From Rubrivivax sp. (lineage in GTDB: Bacteria; Pseudomonadota; Gammaproteobacteria; Burkholderiales; Burkholderiaceae_C), in NCBI GenBank assembly GCA_016790435.1, contig JAEUPE010000113.1, positions 1 to 36,296 on the forward strand: a stretch of DNA of 36,296 bases, given 5' to 3'. The translations under genes were made by a program, and so were the position numbers. Below the pieces are notes generated by a model. That model was not told the origin of the DNA. It made no database searches and saw nothing but the letters and a program-made list of their open reading frames with translations. Numbering within the stretch: the stretch's first letter is position 1; each line of letters starts with the position of its first letter. Below, one piece after another: positions 20,673 through 28,966 of this stretch.

Positions 20673-21758
20673 TCACGCCGCGGCGAGCCAGGGGGCGTCA
20701 CCCGAATCTTCGTTGGCCGCCGCCGTTTCAGCGCCCTCCTGAGGGTGGGGGCCTTCCGGCAGCAGCGCATGGTGGCTGCCCAGTTCGTCGAAGAAGGCGG
20801 TCACGGCCGCCAGTTGCGCCTCGCAGGAGTCGATGGCATTCATCTGCCGGCGGAACGCCTCGCCGCCGGGCAACGCCTGCACGGCCCAGCCGATGTGCTT
20901 GCGCGCACTGCGCACGCCCGTGTGCTCCCCGTACAACACGTAGTGATCGTGCAGGTGCTCGGTGAGCCAGAGCAGCACTTCGTGCGTGGCCGGCGGCGGC
21001 GGCAGGTGGCCATGCTGCTGCAGGTGCAGCGCTTCGCGGAAGATCCACGGACGGCCCATCGCTGCGCGCCCGATCATCACTGCATCGGCGCCGGTGGCGC
21101 GAAGCACCTCGAGCGCGCGCGCCGGCGAGTGGATGTCGCCGTTGGCCACCACCGGGATCGCGAGCGCGGCCTTGATCGCCGCGACCGTCTGGTGTTCGGC
21201 GACGCCGCCGTAGCCCATCTCGCGCGTGCGCCCATGCACCGTCACCATCGCCACGCCAGCAGCCTCGGCAGCACGCGCGAGCTTGAGGGCATTGCGGCCG
21301 CCCTCGCCTTGCGCGCTCCAGCCCGTGCGCATCTTCAGCGTCACCGGCACGCCGCGCGGTGCGCACGCGGCCACCACGGCCTCGATGATGGCAATGGCCA
21401 GCGGCTCGTCCCGCATCAGCGCCGAGCCGGCCCAGCGATTGCAGACCTTCTTGGCCGGGCAACCCATGTTGATATCGATGATCTGCGCACCTCGGTCGAT
21501 GTTGTAGCGCGACGCATCGGCCATCTCGGTGGCATCGACACCCGCGATCTGCACCGCGATCGGGCCCGGTTCGCCGGCATGGTCGGCACGGCGCGAGGTC
21601 TTGAGCGAGTTCCACAGCTCGCGCCGGCTCGTCACCATCTCGCTCACCGCATGACCGGCACCGAGGCGCCGGCACAGCATGCGGAACGGCCGGTCTGTCA
21701 CGCCGGCCATCGGGGCCACGAAGAAGGCGTTGGGCAATGCGAAAGGGCCGATGCGCAT
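20673..21758 (-). CDS. dusB: tRNA dihydrouridine synthase DusB
   Basis: Flavoenzyme that reduces specific uridines in tRNA to dihydrouridine using NADPH. The 361-residue product shows the FMN-binding start APMAGVTDRPFR (15-26), the catalytic Cys100 in NMGCPAKKV, the KMRTGW and VHGRTREMGYGG segments, and the phosphate-binding ANGDI and GADAVMIGRAAMGRPW motifs. The ATG at 21758 begins MRIGPFALPNAF as in the family; longer upstream frames are shadow. The C-terminal 25 residues are an acidic/alanine-rich tail. It heads the dusB-fis-purH operon. Confidence 0.96.
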   Translation of the reverse strand: MRIGPFALPNAFFVAPMAGVTDRPFRMLCRRLGAGHAVSEMVTSRRELWNSLKTSRRADHAGEPGPIAVQIAGVDATEMADASRYNIDRGAQIIDINMGCPAKKVCNRWAGSALMRDEPLAIAIIEAVVAACAPRGVPVTLKMRTGWSAQGEGGRNALKLARAAEAAGVAMVTVHGRTREMGYGGVAEHQTVAAIKAALAIPVVANGDIHSPARALEVLRATGADAVMIGRAAMGRPWIFREALHLQQHGHLPPPPATHEVLLWLTEHLHDHYVLYGEHTGVRSARKHIGWAVQALPGGEAFRRQMNAIDSCEAQLAAVTAFFDELGSHHALLPEGPHPQEGAETAAANEDSGDAPWLAAA

Positions 21759-22002
21759 CGGAGAGGGTCCAGGCGGCGGTGGGGGTCGCGCCGATTGCGA
21801 GCGCCAGGTGGGAGGGCTCCGGTTGCCCGGGTACGCGCGCGGCACGCGCGGCACGCGAAACGGGCGGGCCCGCTGCTCAAAAAAGAGGCGCGAGTAGACC
21901 GGCGCGCACCCGACCCGGAAGCGCTTCTGCAACGCCCTGCGAAACCCCCGCACCGCCCGGGTCCTGAGGGTCGGGCCGGGCCGCTGCCCATAATCCCTCG
22001 AC
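21759..22002. promoter_or_regulatory. Divergent intergenic region, dusB operon / YqaA-like gene
   Basis: No gene is seen in these 244 bases, which must hold promoters for both directions. On the plus strand, cataat at 21989-21994 resembles a -10 box but lies only nine bases before the ATG at 22003; no good -35 is present. Short GC tandem copies (cggcacgcg) occur near 21840. Confidence 0.4.
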
Positions 22003-22488
22003 ATGGAGGCTTGGCTGCACTCGCTGCTGTCGACGTTGGCCGTGCCTCAGGTGGGGCTGGTCACGGTTTTCGTGGTCTCGCTGATCTCGGCCACGTTGTT
22101 GCCGATGGCCAGCGTGCCCGCCGTCTACGGCCTCGTCAAGCTCAACCCCGACCTGTTCTGGCCGGCCCTCCTGGTGGCCACCGCGGGCAACACCGCCGGC
22201 GGCGCCATCAGCTACTGGATGGGCTACGGTTTCGAGCGCGCCTACGAGAAGCTGACGCGCAAGCCGGCGCGCGACGCGCGCGCACTCGCCTGGCTCGAAC
22301 GCTTCGGCCCACCGGCCTGCCTGCTGTCCTGGCTCCCCTTCATCGGCGACCCGCTCTGCGCGATCGCGGGCTGGCTGCGCCTGCCGTTCTGGCCTTGCCT
22401 GTTCTACATGGGCGTGGGCAAGTTCCTGCGCTACCTGGTCTACGTGGGCGGCCTGTACTGGTTCTCGCCAGAGCAGCTCAACCTGTGA
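22003..22488 (+). CDS. YqaA/DedA-like small membrane protein
   Basis: A 161-residue inner-membrane protein of the SNARE-associated/DedA superfamily, YqaA type. It has about four hydrophobic segments and the typical GNTAGGAISYWMGYG segment (about 64-78), followed by a helix and SWLPFIGDPLCAIAGWLR (about 108-125). DedA-type proteins act in membrane homeostasis and lipid carrier transport; the role of YqaA members is not settled. The ATG at 22003 lacks a visible ribosome site and may be leaderless. Confidence 0.85.
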   Translation: MEAWLHSLLSTLAVPQVGLVTVFVVSLISATLLPMASVPAVYGLVKLNPDLFWPALLVATAGNTAGGAISYWMGYGFERAYEKLTRKPARDARALAWLERFGPPACLLSWLPFIGDPLCAIAGWLRLPFWPCLFYMGVGKFLRYLVYVGGLYWFSPEQLNL

Positions 22489-22569
22489 ACTCGCAGCCTT
22501 TGCAGGTGGCAGCCGCAGGGCGGCGCAGGCCAGAATGACCGTTCCGAACCACACGAGCGCTCCGTTGCC

Positions 22570-24054
22570 ATGAGCACCCCCACCTACGACGAACTGGCCT
22601 CCACCTGGACGCGCCTGCACCACCTGGGCCACCTGCAGTCCATCGCCGGCTGGGACCAGGCCGCCAACATGCCACCGAAGGGCGTGGAGGCACGCGCCGC
22701 CGCCATGGCCGAGATGGCCGCGCTGTTGCACCGCATGCGCACCGACCCGAAGCTGCCCGACCAGCTCGCGCGTGCCGAGCAGGAACCGCTGTCGGACCCG
22801 CAACGCGCCAACCTGCGCGAGATGCGGCGCGAATGGCGTCTGTCGAACGCACTGCCCGAATCGCTCGTGCAGCGCCAGCAGCTGGCCACCAGCCGCTGCG
22901 AACACGCCTGGCGCACGCAGCGCCCGGCCAACGACTGGGCCGGTTTCGTCGCCAACTTCCGCGAGGTGCTGGCCATCGGGCGCGAAGAGGCGGCGCTGTT
23001 GTCAGCCGAGACGGGCCTGCGCAAGTACGACGCGATGATGGACCGCTTCGAGCCGGGCATGACGAGCGCGCGCCTGGACGCCATCTTCGGCGACGTTCGG
23101 CAATGGTTGCCGGGCCTGGTGCAGCGCGTCATGGCCAAGCAGGCCGACGAGAAGGTCGTGCAGCCGGCGGGCCCGTTCCCGATCGAGAAGCAGCGCGCCC
23201 TGTGTGAGCAGGCGATGCGCCTGCTCGGTTTCGACTTCGAAGCCGGCCGCCTCGACGTGAGCGCGCACCCCTTCTGCGGCGGCGTGCCCGAGGACGTGCG
23301 CATGACGACGCGCTTCCGCGACGACGAGTTCCTCGGCAGCCTGATGGGCACGGTGCACGAGACGGGCCACGGCCGCTACGAGCAGAACCTGCCGCGCGAC
23401 TGGCTCGGGCAGCCGCTGGCCAACGCGCGCTCGATGGCGCTGCACGAAAGCCAGAGCCTGAGCTTCGAGATGCAGTTGGGCGCGCACCCGGGTTTCGTCA
23501 AGCACCTCGCGCCGCTGGTGGCGGCTGCGTTCGAACGCCAGCCGGCCTTCGAACCTGCCAACCTGTACCGCCTGATGACACGCGTGAAGCCGGGCCTCAT
23601 CCGCGTCGATGCCGACGAGGTGACGTACGCGGCGCACATCATCCTGCGCTACGAGATCGAACGGCCCCTCGTCGAAGGCGAGATCGAGCCCGAGGACATC
23701 CCGGCGCTGTGGGACGCGAAGATGAAGGAACTGCTCGGCCTGGACACGCGCGGCAACTTCAAGGACGGGCCGCTGCAGGATGTGCACTGGCCCGAGGCGC
23801 TGTTCGGCTACTTCCCCTGCTACTCGCTGGGCGCGATGTACGCGGCGCAGTGGTTCGCGGCGATGCGGCGCGGCATCCCCGACCTCGACATCCGCATCAA
23901 CCGCGGCGACTTTGCCGTCGTCTTCGACTGGCTGCGCGAGAACATCTGGAGCCAGGCGAGCCGCTGGAGCACGGACGACCTGGCGCGCCGCGCCAGCGGC
24001 GAGGCGCTGAACCCGGCGCACTTCCGGGCGCACCTCGAGAAGCGGTATCTCTGA
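22570..24054 (+). CDS. Carboxypeptidase Taq (M32 family metallopeptidase)
   Basis: A 494-residue cytoplasmic zinc carboxypeptidase, standard length for family M32. The metal site is intact: HETGH at 263-267, with the third ligand Glu293 in HESQS. Other family markers are DEVTYAAHI, DVHWPEALFGYFPCYSLGAM and an N-terminal helical lid (GWDQAANMPPKG at 27-38). It removes C-terminal residues from peptides with broad preference and probably serves peptide recycling. It stands alone, 81 bases after the YqaA-like gene, which could be the same transcript. Confidence 0.95.
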   Translation: MSTPTYDELASTWTRLHHLGHLQSIAGWDQAANMPPKGVEARAAAMAEMAALLHRMRTDPKLPDQLARAEQEPLSDPQRANLREMRREWRLSNALPESLVQRQQLATSRCEHAWRTQRPANDWAGFVANFREVLAIGREEAALLSAETGLRKYDAMMDRFEPGMTSARLDAIFGDVRQWLPGLVQRVMAKQADEKVVQPAGPFPIEKQRALCEQAMRLLGFDFEAGRLDVSAHPFCGGVPEDVRMTTRFRDDEFLGSLMGTVHETGHGRYEQNLPRDWLGQPLANARSMALHESQSLSFEMQLGAHPGFVKHLAPLVAAAFERQPAFEPANLYRLMTRVKPGLIRVDADEVTYAAHIILRYEIERPLVEGEIEPEDIPALWDAKMKELLGLDTRGNFKDGPLQDVHWPEALFGYFPCYSLGAMYAAQWFAAMRRGIPDLDIRINRGDFAVVFDWLRENIWSQASRWSTDDLARRASGEALNPAHFRAHLEKRYL

Positions 24055-24101
24055 CGCTCACGCCGGAGCAGTTTCGGGTTCGCCCGCGGCCGAGGGCGTG
24101 G

Positions 24102-24116
24102 CGGCCGGACCGGCCG
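24102..24116. terminator. GC palindrome between convergent genes
   Basis: A perfect 7-bp inverted repeat (24102-24108 with 24110-24116, one-base centre) lies between the M32 peptidase stop and the end of the converging unknown gene. There is no T-run. A possible two-way terminator. Confidence 0.3.
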
Positions 24117-24142
24117 GGAGGCCTCGCCGCGTGTGAACGAGC

Positions 24143-24673
24143 TCAGTGCCCGGGCTTGCCGCCGCGGGCCTCGTTGAGCGCATTCATGAAATCGCTTTCG
24201 CTGCCCTCGGTGATGACGACCGTGCTCTGCGGGTCGTGCGGCGAGAGTTGATGCGTTTGCTGCTGCTGTTCCCTGGCCTGCTGGCGCAGTGAGCGCTGCA
24301 CCAGCGCCAGCAGGTCCTGGATGCTGCCGTCGGAGGGGTCGAGCGGCAGGATGCGCAGCTGGCCGTGGATCTTGGCCAGGCCCTTCTGCGAGATGCCGGC
24401 CACGGCGCCGGCGCCGTGATGGATCAGTGCCACTTCCAGCGCCGCCAGGTGCGGCAGCGCGGCGCGTGAGCCCTGCACGCGGTCGAGCAGGGCCTGCAAC
24501 GAGCGCTGCATCAGCCGCCCCCGCAACAGCTCACCGGCCGCGGGCACGCCCGGCGCGATTGGCGAGGAGGGGCGTTCGCTGGCGCTGGCGACGACTTCGG
24601 TACTTGCAGGCATGGCGGCGGCGGCTCGGACGGGCTGGGGCGGTGCATCCAGACGGAAGGGGCGTCTGTCCAT
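24143..24673 (-). CDS. Hypothetical protein
   Basis: Family not recognised. From the ATG at 24673 the product has 176 residues: a proline/alanine-rich N-terminus, a helical middle (RLMQRSLQALLDRVQGSRAA), a segment with ALIHHGAGAVAGISQKGLAKIHGQLRI, a glutamine-rich helix (QQAREQQQQTHQ) and an ordered C-terminus with TVVITEGSESDFMNAL. The balanced composition of the middle and end argues that it is real. Other possible starts are the ATG at 24613 and a GTG at 24793, which would sit inside a strong hairpin behind an AGGAGAG site. No signal peptide or TM segment. It follows the patatin gene on the same strand. Confidence 0.6.
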   Translation of the reverse strand: MDRRPFRLDAPPQPVRAAAAMPASTEVVASASERPSSPIAPGVPAAGELLRGRLMQRSLQALLDRVQGSRAALPHLAALEVALIHHGAGAVAGISQKGLAKIHGQLRILPLDPSDGSIQDLLALVQRSLRQQAREQQQQTHQLSPHDPQSTVVITEGSESDFMNALNEARGGKPGH

Positions 24674-24792
24674 CGCATATCGGCCGCCCAGGACGCCGCT
24701 TGAGCGTCGGGGCCCCGCCGGCGCCGTGATGTGTGGCGCGCCGGCGGTGCCGCCCGCCGGAGGGAACCAGGGATCCGGGTGGCCATCGATCA

Positions 24793-24824
24793 CCGGCCTC
24801 TCCTGGCAGGCCAGGAGAGGCCGG
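24793..24824 (-). terminator. Perfect 15-bp hairpin after the patatin gene
   Basis: Positions 24793-24807 and 24810-24824 are exact inverted copies with a two-base centre. The hairpin begins 21 bases past the patatin stop. No T-run follows, so it may be a rho-independent-like stop, an mRNA-stabilising structure, or a control hairpin: it hides an AGGAGAG site just before a GTG in frame with the next gene. Confidence 0.5.
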
Positions 24825-24844
24825 CGTGCCCTCGCCGTCCCCGC

Positions 24845-26185
24845 TCAAGCTTGCGGCAGCAGCCTCTGCAGGTCGGCCAGCACCTCGTCCAGGCGGCGCA
24901 GCGCCTGCGCCGCCGAGCGCCCGTGAAGGGCCGGCTCGGTGCCCCGGCGCCGGCGGCCAAGAAGGCGCCGTGCGGGGTCGTCGAGCACGGCGTCGTCCAG
25001 CGCCAGCCCGTGCCGGGCCAGCACCGGGCGCAGGCTGCCGCGACGCGAGCGCAGGTCGGCGCGCGTGCGCTGGTAGGCATGCTCGGCGAGCGAGCGCCGC
25101 TGCGAGTAGCTGAACAAGTTGGCCAGGAAGAGCGCCGGGTCGCGCTGGTCGGGCTCGAAGAGCAGGATGTCGGTGCCGGGGTGGCTGACCTCGTAGCCCT
25201 TGAGGCCAAGCTCCAGGCGGGAATGGATGAGCGTGCGGAAGGTCTGCGACAGCACGACCGGCAGGCCGCCACGCACGAGTTGCGGGATGCGTTCGTGCGC
25301 GCCACCGAGCACGCGGTGGTGGCGGTGCTCCTGTGCTGCGCCGTGTGAAGTGGCATCGAAGGGCACGAGCGGGTTCAGGCACAACACGAGATCGAGCCCC
25401 ATGTCGAGCAGGACACGCGCGTGCAGCGTCTTCTTCAGCGCCCCGTCGACGTACCAGCGCCGGCCGCCTGGCTCCACCGGGCCATGCGGGCCCTCGATGG
25501 GCACGGGCGGGAACAGCCCCGGCAGTGCCGCGCTGGCGACCACCGCTTGCGAAATGGGCACGCCATCCCAGCCGGGCAGGCCGAACGGCGCGGCCGTGCC
25601 GCTGTCGAGGTCGGTGGCGACGACCACCAGGCGGCGCTTGAGCGCACGGAAGTCGTCGCTGCGCCCAGGCGCCGAGAGCACCTCGTGCAGCCTCTCGCGC
25701 AACGCCGCGTTGCTGAACAGGCCCGTGGGCAATGCCTGGCCCAGGCGCTCCAGCGCCACCAGCCACGAACTGCGCCCGAGCGGCCCGCCAACCGCGAAGC
25801 CCGCGGCCGCCTGCGCCAGCAGCGCCGGCAGCCGCGCCAGGCGCGCGCCATATTCGCCCAGCGCCGGGCGGAAGAAGAGCGAGGGATGGATGCGGTCGGA
25901 CAGTGGCCCGTCACCCTCGATGAAGGCGGTGCAGAGCTGCCTCGGCGTCATGCCGTTGGCCAGCGCCGCCGCAACGAGTGCCCCGGCCGAGACCCCGACA
26001 TAGCCGTCGAGCTCGTTGATCGCGAGGCCGGGCAGCGCCTCTTCGAGCGCGACGAGCGTGCCGATCTCGTAGATCGCGCCGAGCGGCCCGCCGCCGGCGA
26101 GCGCCAAGCCGACGCGACGACTGGAGGACGAACGCCCCCGGGCGCCGTGAGGGCGACTGCGTGCGACTGCGTGCCCCTCGGGCAT
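24845..26185 (-). CDS. Patatin-like phospholipase
   Basis: A 446-residue lipid acyl hydrolase of the patatin family. The Ser-Asp dyad and oxyanion loop are visible: GGGPLGA at 31-37, GVSAG with Ser66, and Asp247 in YVDGALKK. The C-terminal 200 residues extend well beyond the patatin core and are arginine-rich; their role is not known. No signal peptide is seen, so it acts inside the cell. It follows the phasin gene by 30 bases on the same strand, so it may work on granule or membrane lipids; that link is inferred from position. Confidence 0.88.
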   Translation of the reverse strand: MPEGHAVARSRPHGARGRSSSSRRVGLALAGGGPLGAIYEIGTLVALEEALPGLAINELDGYVGVSAGALVAAALANGMTPRQLCTAFIEGDGPLSDRIHPSLFFRPALGEYGARLARLPALLAQAAAGFAVGGPLGRSSWLVALERLGQALPTGLFSNAALRERLHEVLSAPGRSDDFRALKRRLVVVATDLDSGTAAPFGLPGWDGVPISQAVVASAALPGLFPPVPIEGPHGPVEPGGRRWYVDGALKKTLHARVLLDMGLDLVLCLNPLVPFDATSHGAAQEHRHHRVLGGAHERIPQLVRGGLPVVLSQTFRTLIHSRLELGLKGYEVSHPGTDILLFEPDQRDPALFLANLFSYSQRRSLAEHAYQRTRADLRSRRGSLRPVLARHGLALDDAVLDDPARRLLGRRRRGTEPALHGRSAAQALRRLDEVLADLQRLLPQA

Positions 26186-26215
26186 CTCTCGAACGCGCTT
26201 CAGCGTTGCGGGTGA

Positions 26216-26731
26216 TCAGGCCGCGGTCTTGCGCGCGCGCTTCGCGGCGGGCGCCGCGGCCTTGCCGGCGGACTTGCTGAGCTTGGCCACGGCGGCGGCG
26301 AGCTCGTCCACGCGCGCGGTCAGCGCCTGCACGTCCTTGGCAGTCGGCACGCCGAGCTTGTTCATCGCCTTGGCGGTGCGCTGTTCGAAGATGCTCTCGA
26401 GCTTGTCCCAGTTCTGGCCGGCCTTGGCAGTGACCGTGCCGGCCATCGCGCTCATCTTGCCGGTGACCTCGGCGATCTTGTCCTCGGCCAGCCCCTGCGT
26501 CTTCTTCTGCAGGCTCATGCCTTCCTTGACCAGGGTGTCGAAGACCTTGCCGCCCTCTTCCTGCGCCTTGGCGTAGGCCCCCATGCCGGCCAGCCAGATC
26601 TGCTGCGCGGAGCCCTTCACCGAGGCGGCCAGCTTGCTCGTGTTGAGGCCGGCGAAGTCGGCGCCCGCGCCCTTCGCGCTCTTGCGGGCACCCGTGGCAC
26701 CGGCGGCAGGCTTGGAGATCTTCTTGACCAT
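26216..26731 (-). CDS. Phasin (PhaF/PhaI-type polyhydroxyalkanoate granule protein)
   Basis: A 171-residue phasin of the poly(3-hydroxyalkanoate) granule-associated type. The core (about 40-130) is helical with the family-like IWLAGMGAYAKAQEEGGKVFDTLVKEG, then heptad-like segments. The C-terminus is an alanine/lysine/arginine tail (about 150-171) like the DNA-binding tail of PhaF. Phasins coat storage granules and can tie them to the nucleoid. The start at 26731 follows an AGAGGA ribosome site; a longer frame to 26830 begins in the promoter region. It is the first gene of a minus-strand unit with patatin. Confidence 0.88.
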   Translation of the reverse strand: MVKKISKPAAGATGARKSAKGAGADFAGLNTSKLAASVKGSAQQIWLAGMGAYAKAQEEGGKVFDTLVKEGMSLQKKTQGLAEDKIAEVTGKMSAMAGTVTAKAGQNWDKLESIFEQRTAKAMNKLGVPTAKDVQALTARVDELAAAVAKLSKSAGKAAAPAAKRARKTAA

Positions 26732-26924
26732 GGATGCAGTCCTCTCGTGGTTGCAGTTGGAGTTCGTCTGGCCGGAGGGTCGGCGCCATTGCCCGAGCCA
26801 TCGTGCAGCCGCAGGGAATATAGGGTTCACCCGCGGGGCTCGCAGCTGAAATCTCTAGTGAGTGCGCTCTATCCTTGCCCTCGGCCAACGCCCACCGACA
26901 CCAAGATCCGCCAGGAGAACCGCG
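26732..26924. promoter_or_regulatory. Divergent promoter region, phasin / fatty acyl-CoA reductase
   Basis: No gene is seen in these 193 bases. On the minus strand a tatatt -10-like box lies at 26817-26822, about 85 bases before the phasin ATG; its -35 is poor. On the plus strand tatcct at 26870-26875 is a weak -10 candidate before the reductase gene. Shared control of the two units is possible. Confidence 0.4.
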
Positions 26925-28943
26925 ATGCATTACTTCGTCACCGGCGCCACCGGCTTCATCGGCAAGCGCCTCGTCAAGGCCCTGCTCGCCCGCCGCGGCA
27001 CGTCCGTTTCGTTCCTCGTGCGCGCCGGCAGCGAAGGCAAGGTGGGCGACCTGCTCGAGTACTGGGGCCTGTCGGGCGCCGCGAAGTCGCGCGCCATCCC
27101 CGTCACCGGCGATCTCACGGCCAAGAAGCTGGGCGTGGCACCCGAGACGCTGAAGGCGATGAAGGGCCACATCGACGCCGTCTATCACCTCGCCGCCGTC
27201 TACGACCTCAAGGCCGACGCCGAGAGCCAGGTGCAGGTGAACGTCGAGGGCACGCGCAACGTGGTGGAGTTCGCCAAGGCCGTCGACGCCGGCCACCTGC
27301 ACCACGTGAGCAGCATCGCCGCCACCGGCCTCTACGAAGGCGTGTTCCGCGAGGACATGTTCGAGGAGGCCGAGAACCTCGACCACCCGTACTTCATGAC
27401 CAAGCACGAGAGCGAGAAGATCGTGCGCAAGGAGTCGAAGGTGCCGTGGACGGTGTACCGGCCGGCCCTGGTGGTGGGCGACAGCAAGACGGGCGAGATG
27501 GACAAGATCGACGGCCCGTACTACTTCTTCAAGGTGATCCAGCGCATGCGGCAGATCCTGCCGCCGTGGTTCCCGGCCATCGGCCTCGAAGGCGGACGCA
27601 TCAACATCGTGCCGGTGGACTTCGTGGTCAAGTGCATCGACCACATCAGCCACCTCAAGGCCAACCAGGCCGGCAAGTGCTACCACCTCGTCGACCCGGT
27701 GGGCTACCGCGTCGGCGACGTGCTCGACATCTTCAGCCGCGCCGCGCACGCGCCGAAGATGAACCTCTTCGTCAACGCGGCCCTCTTCGGCTTCGTGCCC
27801 AAGAGCGTGAAGAAGGGAATGATGGCCCTGGCGCCGGTGCGCCGCATCCGCAATGCCATCGTCAAGGACCTCGGCCTGCCCGAGGACATGTTCACCTTCG
27901 TCAACTACCCGACGCGCTTCGATCGCCGCGAGCTCGACGCCGCGCTCAAGGGCAGCGGCATCGAGTGCCCGAACCTGCACGACTACGCCTGGGTGCTGTG
28001 GGACTATTGGGAGCGCCACCTCGACCCCGATCTGTTCAAGGACCGCAGCCTCAAGGGCGCGGTGGGCGGCAAGGTGGTGCTGGTCACCGGCGGCAGTTCG
28101 GGCATCGGCCTGTCGGCGAGCAAGAAGTTCGCCGAGGCGGGCGCCATCACGATCATCTGCGCCCGCGACCCCGAGAAGCTCGCCGAGGCGGTGAAGGAGA
28201 TCGTCGAGCACGCGCGCGGCAAGGGCAACGCCAACCCGCAGGTCTACAGCTATCCCGTGGACGTGGCCAACCCGGAGAGCTGCGCCGAATTCGTCAAGTT
28301 GCTGGAGGAGAAACACGGCGGCGTCGACTTCCTCATCAACAACGCCGGGCGCAGCATCCGCCGCGCCATCGAGAGCAGCTACGACCGCTTCCACGATTTC
28401 GAGCGCACGATGCAGCTCAACTACTTCGGCGCGCTGCGCATCACCATGGGCCTGCTGCCGGGCATGACGGCCAAGCGCCGGGGCCACATCGTCAACATCA
28501 GCTCGATCAGCGTGCTCGTCAACGCGCCGCGCTTCTCGGCCTACGTGGCAAGCAAGGCGGCGCTCGACGCCTGGACGGCCTGCGCGAGCAGCGAGTTCGC
28601 CGACACCGGCGTCACCTTCACCACCGTCAACATGCCGCTCGTGCGCACGCCGATGACGGCGCCGACCAAGATCTACGAGAGCATGCCGCTGCTCGACCCG
28701 GAGGAGGCGGCGGCGATGGTGACCGACGCCTGCATCAGCAAGCCGGTGCGCGTGGCCACGCGCCTGGGCACCTTCGGCGCGGTGCTGCACGCGCTGGTGC
28801 CGCGCGTGACGCAGATCATCATGAACACCACGTTCAGGATGTTCCCGGACAGCGCGGCGGCGCGCGGCGAGAAGGCGCCGAAGACGACGCTGTCGCCGGA
28901 GGCGATCGCGATGTCGCAGATGATGCGCGGAATCCACTTTTGA
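26925..28943 (+). CDS. Fatty acyl-CoA reductase, two-domain SDR (Marinobacter FAR type)
   Basis: A 672-residue NADPH enzyme with two fused short-chain dehydrogenase domains. The N-domain (1-about 370) is an extended SDR with GATGFIG at 7-13 and Tyr156-x3-Lys160, related to NAD_binding_4 acyl reductases. The C-domain (about 380-650) is a classical SDR with TGGSSGIG at 388-395, NNAG at 472-475, Ser526/527 and Tyr540-x3-Lys544. Length and segments such as FREDMFEEAE, DYWERxLDPDLFKDR and GRSIRR closely match, from memory, the bacterial fatty acyl-CoA reductase of Marinobacter that makes fatty alcohols for wax esters. The start at 26925 has an AGGAG site seven bases upstream. It diverges from the phasin-patatin genes. 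Confidence 0.9.
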   Translation: MHYFVTGATGFIGKRLVKALLARRGTSVSFLVRAGSEGKVGDLLEYWGLSGAAKSRAIPVTGDLTAKKLGVAPETLKAMKGHIDAVYHLAAVYDLKADAESQVQVNVEGTRNVVEFAKAVDAGHLHHVSSIAATGLYEGVFREDMFEEAENLDHPYFMTKHESEKIVRKESKVPWTVYRPALVVGDSKTGEMDKIDGPYYFFKVIQRMRQILPPWFPAIGLEGGRINIVPVDFVVKCIDHISHLKANQAGKCYHLVDPVGYRVGDVLDIFSRAAHAPKMNLFVNAALFGFVPKSVKKGMMALAPVRRIRNAIVKDLGLPEDMFTFVNYPTRFDRRELDAALKGSGIECPNLHDYAWVLWDYWERHLDPDLFKDRSLKGAVGGKVVLVTGGSSGIGLSASKKFAEAGAITIICARDPEKLAEAVKEIVEHARGKGNANPQVYSYPVDVANPESCAEFVKLLEEKHGGVDFLINNAGRSIRRAIESSYDRFHDFERTMQLNYFGALRITMGLLPGMTAKRRGHIVNISSISVLVNAPRFSAYVASKAALDAWTACASSEFADTGVTFTTVNMPLVRTPMTAPTKIYESMPLLDPEEAAAMVTDACISKPVRVATRLGTFGAVLHALVPRVTQIIMNTTFRMFPDSAAARGEKAPKTTLSPEAIAMSQMMRGIHF

Positions 28944-28966
28944 GCAGGTCATACGCGCTGCGCGCG

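Noticed and set aside
20582-20770. Longer N-terminus for Fis
   Set aside because: The added residues are Arg/Pro-rich and overlap dusB; the family begins at [10 protein letters not shown].
26747-28966. Extension of the unknown exported protein frame back through the reductase gene
   Set aside because: The extra residues are a shadow of the reductase in another frame; a signal peptide appears only near 29060.
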